Assembly (NCBI GenBank): GCA_035345875.1
Contig: DAORDH010000010.1
Location: forward strand, 89,775-153,774
Direction: 5' to 3'
DNA from: UBA2033 sp035345875
GTDB taxonomy: Bacteria; Spirochaetota; Leptospiria; Leptospirales; Leptospiraceae
DNA length: 64,000 bases
This document shows, piece by piece, positions 60,557 through 64,000 of this stretch. The translations under genes and the position numbers were made by a program. How positions within the stretch are numbered: position 1 is the stretch's first letter; each line of letters starts with the position of its first letter. The notes beneath the pieces are model-generated. The model did not search any database and was not told the DNA's origin. It worked only from the letters and a program-made list of their open reading frames with translations.

Positions 60557-62125
60557 TCATTTAGATGCTAAATCTTCTAATTTATTAGAAACATTCTGAA
60601 TATTCTTTAAATCGGATTCCATATTCCTCAATTCATCAGAAATATATAAGATTTTACCAGAAATATTTCCGAGAGAATTTTTAACTTCTAAAGTATTTTG
60701 AAAATTTACTTTCACTCTTTCTGAAAGTAAATCTGCATTTGATTTAAACTGCTTCAGAGATGAGATATATGTTTCATTTGTTTTCTTTAAAGTATTATTA
60801 AAAGTTGTGATATCTTGAATAATGAAAGATATTTTATCTAATTGTTTGAATTGATTTTCGACACTATTACTTACTTTTTCTCTTGTTTGGTCAGAGTCTA
60901 GAATAACTTTTCTACTTTCTTTTACGATAGATGAAATCTCTTTTGCATTCTCACTGCTATAGTCTGCTAGTTTTCCAACTTCAGATGCAACCACGGCAAA
61001 CCCTTTTCCAGCTTCGCCGGCTCTCGCAGCTTCTATAGATGCGTTTAAAGATAATAAATTTGTTTTTTCTGAAATTTCTGATATGACTGACGTTACTTCT
61101 GATAATTTATTAAAGAATTGGTTTAATTTATCACCAGATTGTTGGTTCTCTGTAAGAGAATTTCGAATCTTATGACCATTTTCTTGGATTAAGTCTAGAT
61201 TTTTAGCGAGCTCTTGATTTTTTTCAATGGCGAGTATTCGTTTTTCTTCTGCATTTAAAGAGAGATCATTCAATTCATCTGAATCTTTTGATTGTTCTAC
61301 AGAAAGTTTTGCTATTTTTTCTTGTGAAATTGTAAATTCTTCTAGAAATGAATTCACTTTTTTAATTTGCTCGACCTGTTGTTGTATATCGGACAAGAAG
61401 GATGTAATTTTTTTACTCCATTCAAGCATTGTAGTATTGAGAGTTTTGGATGTTTCCAATATATCTCTTTTCTGGGATTCTAAAGTTTGGTTTGTTTGAT
61501 CTGTTAATTGGATCGAGTCATTTGTTTTTGCTATTGTGGTTTGTAATATATCCATAAGTGTTGATATCATATGCGAAAAGCTGATTAAGAATAAACATTT
61601 TACTATTTCAACGCTTAATGATGTGTAGCCAACATTATTAAAAAGATTAGGATCATCAGAGAAACTCAGACCAGATTGATAAGCAACGAAAATTAGAACT
61701 AGGTTACCGAGAGCGGAATAAAAACCACATAGCAATACAAATTTTTTATGAAGTAAAAAACTAGAATAGAAAATTGCAAAAAAGTAAAGTGAAAACAAGG
61801 CTGGATTCTTCACAATTCCAGAAGCATATATCTTCCCAAAAGTAGCATCGTAAGCATTCAAAAAATTAATCAGAGTTATATCTAAAACCAATAGACTAAA
61901 GGGAATAAGCGGATGAAAATCTCTAATCTTTGATCTAAAATAAAAAAATATAGCAGTAAATCCAAATATAAAAACAGCAATAAAGTGAGTAATGAGCTGT
62001 TCTTTCAGAAAAATTTTATACGCAGTAGAAAGACTCGCTACATAGAATAAAAAAAGACCCATGCGTATTTTATTCATTGAATGAATTGTTTTATAATAGG
62101 TTTCCTGTTTAAAATGATTAGCCAT
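60557..62125 (-). CDS. Methyl-accepting chemotaxis protein-like receptor
   Basis: This is a 522-aa protein. Six hydrophobic segments (about 20-200) form an integral membrane sensor without a periplasmic loop. The cytoplasmic part (200-522) is a long coiled coil with the tip ISEKTNLLSLNASIEAARAG followed by GKGFAVVASEVGKLAD, the conserved hairpin that binds CheW and CheA. It has no HAMP domain. It probably senses a membrane or internal signal. The neighbouring genes are not chemotaxis genes. Confidence 0.88.
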   Translation of the reverse strand: MANHFKQETYYKTIHSMNKIRMGLFLFYVASLSTAYKIFLKEQLITHFIAVFIFGFTAIFFYFRSKIRDFHPLIPFSLLVLDITLINFLNAYDATFGKIYASGIVKNPALFSLYFFAIFYSSFLLHKKFVLLCGFYSALGNLVLIFVAYQSGLSFSDDPNLFNNVGYTSLSVEIVKCLFLISFSHMISTLMDILQTTIAKTNDSIQLTDQTNQTLESQKRDILETSKTLNTTMLEWSKKITSFLSDIQQQVEQIKKVNSFLEEFTISQEKIAKLSVEQSKDSDELNDLSLNAEEKRILAIEKNQELAKNLDLIQENGHKIRNSLTENQQSGDKLNQFFNKLSEVTSVISEISEKTNLLSLNASIEAARAGEAGKGFAVVASEVGKLADYSSENAKEISSIVKESRKVILDSDQTREKVSNSVENQFKQLDKISFIIQDITTFNNTLKKTNETYISSLKQFKSNADLLSERVKVNFQNTLEVKNSLGNISGKILYISDELRNMESDLKNIQNVSNKLEDLASK

Positions 62126-62246
62126 AAAAAATCTCTCTAGATGAATTAGGATAGGTAGGCTAGCTTAATTTTTTTTGAGAAATTACAAGTATTTTTCTGA
62201 GTTTTTTAGTGTGAGGAGGATATTAAATGTTATGTGAAAGATTTGG

Positions 62247-62284
62247 TGTGTAAAGATATTAGATATTGCCTCTATCTTTACACA
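62247..62284. other. 12-bp perfect stem-loop after the rhodanese gene
   Basis: TGTGTAAAGATA (62247-62258) and TATCTTTACACA (62273-62284) pair perfectly with a 14-base loop. No T-run follows on the minus strand, so a factor-independent terminator is not certain. It lies 15 bases after the stop of the minus-strand gene. Confidence 0.55.
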
Positions 62285-62298
62285 TTTCAGAGATTTGA

Positions 62299-62847
62299 TT
62301 AATAACGTTTCATGCTAGGATCAATTTCTACAGACCATAAATCTACACCACCAATCAGGCTTTTGCAGTTTGGCAAACCATGACCTTTAAAATAGGATGT
62401 TGCTTCTAGACTTCTAAGACCATGGTGGCATATAAATACAATTTGACTATTTTTATCCCATTTATTCAATATCTCATAAGCTAGTTTTTGAGTAATCATT
62501 TCGCTGCCAGGAATGGTTGCAATTTCCATTTCCCAATCTTCTCGGACGTCAATGAGTTTAATGTCTTCGCCTTTATCTAGCTTTTCTTTTAGCTCTTTAG
62601 GGCTAATTTGCATTTGTCTGTCCACTTCTGCTGAATGATAGATATACTGAATTGCATTTTGAACTTCCTTGTCTCTTCTATGATTGATGAAAACTTCTTC
62701 TAAAGTCTCATCCATAGAAAATCCACAGCTGGAACAGCCGCCAATGTGGTATTTTTGAAATAGAGCTCGTTTCGCTCCTGGGTAAATATTTAAAATTTCA
62801 CCCATTTTCATGTCGGGTGTAATTTCTGCGTTTATTGTTGTATTCAT
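62299..62847 (-). CDS. DUF1858-rhodanese fusion protein
   Basis: This is a 182-aa cytoplasmic protein. The N-terminal DUF1858 domain (about 5-65) contains the GGCSSCGFS Cys pair. The rhodanese domain (about 80-180) has DVREDWEMEIATIPGS and the active-site Cys in IVFICHHGLRS. Rhodaneses carry sulfur as persulfide, and DUF1858 domains are often near iron-sulfur or redox proteins. The start at 62847 has AAAGGAAAG before it; the frame extends further upstream without support. Confidence 0.88.
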   Translation of the reverse strand: MNTTINAEITPDMKMGEILNIYPGAKRALFQKYHIGGCSSCGFSMDETLEEVFINHRRDKEVQNAIQYIYHSAEVDRQMQISPKELKEKLDKGEDIKLIDVREDWEMEIATIPGSEMITQKLAYEILNKWDKNSQIVFICHHGLRSLEATSYFKGHGLPNCKSLIGGVDLWSVEIDPSMKRY

Positions 62848-63172
62848 AGTTCTTTCCTTTATGTTCAGGTGAAAGCAGAAATTAATTGTCAATATACGTC
62901 TCGCACTTCTTTTGTGCAAGTTTAATTGTTACAGTTTAGACAATTAAAAATGGGATTTTTAATAATCTTTCCGTAAAAAACATAAAAAGACCCTGTATTT
63001 TGCTTAGAGAGAAACATGTGAATTTGAATGGGTTTTGCTAGGTATGAATCAGAATTTAATTCGAATGATAATCGGAATATTGACAGTAATAACCGAATTA
63101 AAGAACCAAATCATTGGTTCAAATCAATAAAAGTATTGTAAGAGAAGGATTTACTTATAGGGTGTGAATTAT
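62848..63172. other. Non-coding region between divergent genes
   Basis: These 325 bases hold the promoters of the rhodanese (minus) and MlaD (plus) genes. A 7-bp perfect inverted repeat GAACCAA-ATCA-TTGGTTC lies at 63103-63120, 53 bases before the MlaD start, and may be an operator. TTGACA occurs at 63080-63085, without a clear -10 partner. Confidence 0.5.
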
Positions 63173-63940
63173 ATGAAAGTGGTGCAATATTTATTAGTAG
63201 GCGTTTTATTTTTCGGTGCATTGTCTGTTGTTGGGTATTTTACAATTGTTACAGATGGGGGACCATTAAAGAAAGAAGCCAATTCTATGAAGATATATTT
63301 CCCAAATGGAGAGGGAATTAAGATAGGAAATAAGGTAACAGTGCAAGGAGTTCCTTATGGCTATGTATCTAGAATCAATCTAGTTCAAGTTGATCTAGAA
63401 GGAAATGTCTTACCCAAAGGAGAGGAGGGGATCGGAACTAGGGTAGAAGTTATTATTACAATTCCTGCTAACATAAAAATGTATGAGAATTACGAAATAA
63501 AAATTAAAAACGAAAGCCTTTTGTCTGGTCGTGTAATCTCTATTGATCCTGGAACAGCACTTGAAAGAGATCCTAAGACGAACGAGATTTTACCTAACGC
63601 AAAAAAGAATAAAGAAATTAATCTTTCAAATCAGGATAATTCTAATAAACTAAAAGGCAAGACAAATGATGATCCATTGGTAAGTTTATCAGAATTAATT
63701 GCAGAGAATAGAAACGATATACGAAAGACTATATCCAACATTGCAGATATTTCAGGAAAAATAAATTCAGGAAAAGGAACGTTAGGCAGATTGATTAATC
63801 AAGATGATATACATTCCAATGTAAATACAACTTTAACAGATGCACAAATAGTTTTACGTGAATTACGAGAAGGTTTGGAAGACACAAGAGAACAGGCTCC
63901 TGTAACAAGCTTTATTAGGGCTGCCCTCTCCGCTTTTTAG
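63173..63940 (+). CDS. MlaD/MCE-domain lipid-transport protein
   Basis: This is a 255-aa protein with an N-terminal membrane helix (about 5-27). One MCE domain (about 40-130) has IKIGNKVTVQGVPYGYVSRI and SLLSGRVISIDPG, which match MlaD-type substrate-binding subunits of phospholipid ABC transporters. A low-complexity linker and a helical tail (170-255) follow. The start could be GTG 63164 or ATG 63173; I chose the ATG. No MlaE or MlaF gene lies inside the window, so partners may lie beyond its right end. Confidence 0.85.
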   Translation: MKVVQYLLVGVLFFGALSVVGYFTIVTDGGPLKKEANSMKIYFPNGEGIKIGNKVTVQGVPYGYVSRINLVQVDLEGNVLPKGEEGIGTRVEVIITIPANIKMYENYEIKIKNESLLSGRVISIDPGTALERDPKTNEILPNAKKNKEINLSNQDNSNKLKGKTNDDPLVSLSELIAENRNDIRKTISNIADISGKINSGKGTLGRLINQDDIHSNVNTTLTDAQIVLRELREGLEDTREQAPVTSFIRAALSAF

Positions 63941-64000
63941 GGTAAAAAATTTTTATTTTTTTGTTAAAAAAAAGGGAAAAAAAGTATAAAAAGAGTTTGA

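Noticed and set aside
63080..63120. TTGACA and GAACCAA/TTGGTTC as a promoter-operator for the MlaD gene
   Set aside because: No -10 element lies at a proper distance from TTGACA; only the inverted repeat is recorded, as a possible operator.
1..64000. tRNA, rRNA, CRISPR, insertion sequence or prophage
   Set aside because: I looked in intergenic regions on both strands and found no cloverleaf, rRNA-like stretch, regular spacer array, transposase or phage gene.

Overview
The window is clearly AT-rich and most likely comes from a spirochaete of the family Leptospiraceae, probably Leptospira or a close relative. The best single marker is the gene at 39987-40502, which matches DUF1564, a family known to me essentially only from Leptospira. 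Supporting signs are short lipoprotein signal peptides with loose lipoboxes, Ser/Gly-rich lipoproteins of Leptospira style, a long (676 aa) IspG, and many class III cyclases, SpoIIE-type phosphatases and hybrid kinases. I saw no rRNA, tRNA, CRISPR array, transposase or prophage. The content is chromosomal.

Layout. 1-2377 (+): the end of an M23 peptidase, a DUF900 hydrolase lipoprotein, and a metallophosphatase-like protein that has lost its metal ligands. 2637-9421 (-): a compact envelope cluster of GDYXXLXY protein, DUF2157 membrane protein, PgsA-type phosphatidyltransferase, SET-domain protein, VWA/FHA protein, ABC ATPase, an unknown protein and a LPS-core-type glycosyltransferase. Divergent from it, 9449-15448 (+): O-antigen ligase-like protein, amidohydrolase, uvrC and a receiver-histidine kinase. 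15417-20931 (-): an operon of a Cache-HAMP adenylate cyclase, a FecR/Fn3 protein and a protein with two arrays of eleven 12-residue repeats. 21029-25438 (+): malQ, ispD, aldo/keto reductase and DUF309. 25447-30651 (-): alpha-amylase, two PPK2-family proteins and a 7TMR-DISM hybrid kinase. 31036-36350 (-): two lipoproteins, a GltS-type symporter and ispG. 36600-40502 (+): MaoC, SpoIIE phosphatase, DUF2330 and DUF1564. 40592-48635: MFS transporter, DUF4380 protein, a cyclase/metallo-beta-lactamase pair, an unknown exported protein and a GAF-PP2C phosphatase. 48815-55016: a frame-disrupted lipoprotein-methyltransferase, a lipoprotein/HxlR divergent pair, then lipoprotein, haem-binding protein, KamA-like radical SAM enzyme, Ddl-like ATP-grasp enzyme and an unknown protein. 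55329-63940: an 858-aa cyclic-nucleotide-binding protein, scoAB CoA-transferase, NamZ-type muramidase, a chemotaxis-type receptor, a DUF1858-rhodanese protein and an MlaD/MCE protein.

The genes suggest three themes: envelope building and turnover (LPS, phospholipid, peptidoglycan, MCE lipid transport); carbon and energy storage (malQ, amylase, PPK2 pair, CoA-transferase); and dense signalling (two adenylate cyclases plus a large cNMP-binding protein, two PP2C phosphatases, two histidine kinases and one chemoreceptor).

The observations I rate highest are: (1) an exact 17-bp tandem duplication at 49419-49452 that separates a lipoprotein signal peptide from a methyltransferase, where removing one copy fuses them in frame; (2) an A8 tract at 31435-31442 just after an SD-led ATG, where one more A would give a textbook lipoprotein signal peptide; (3) the 12-residue-repeat protein encoded with a cyclase and a FecR protein; (4) a two-gene PPK2 pair resembling a split two-domain PPK2 with one degenerate half.
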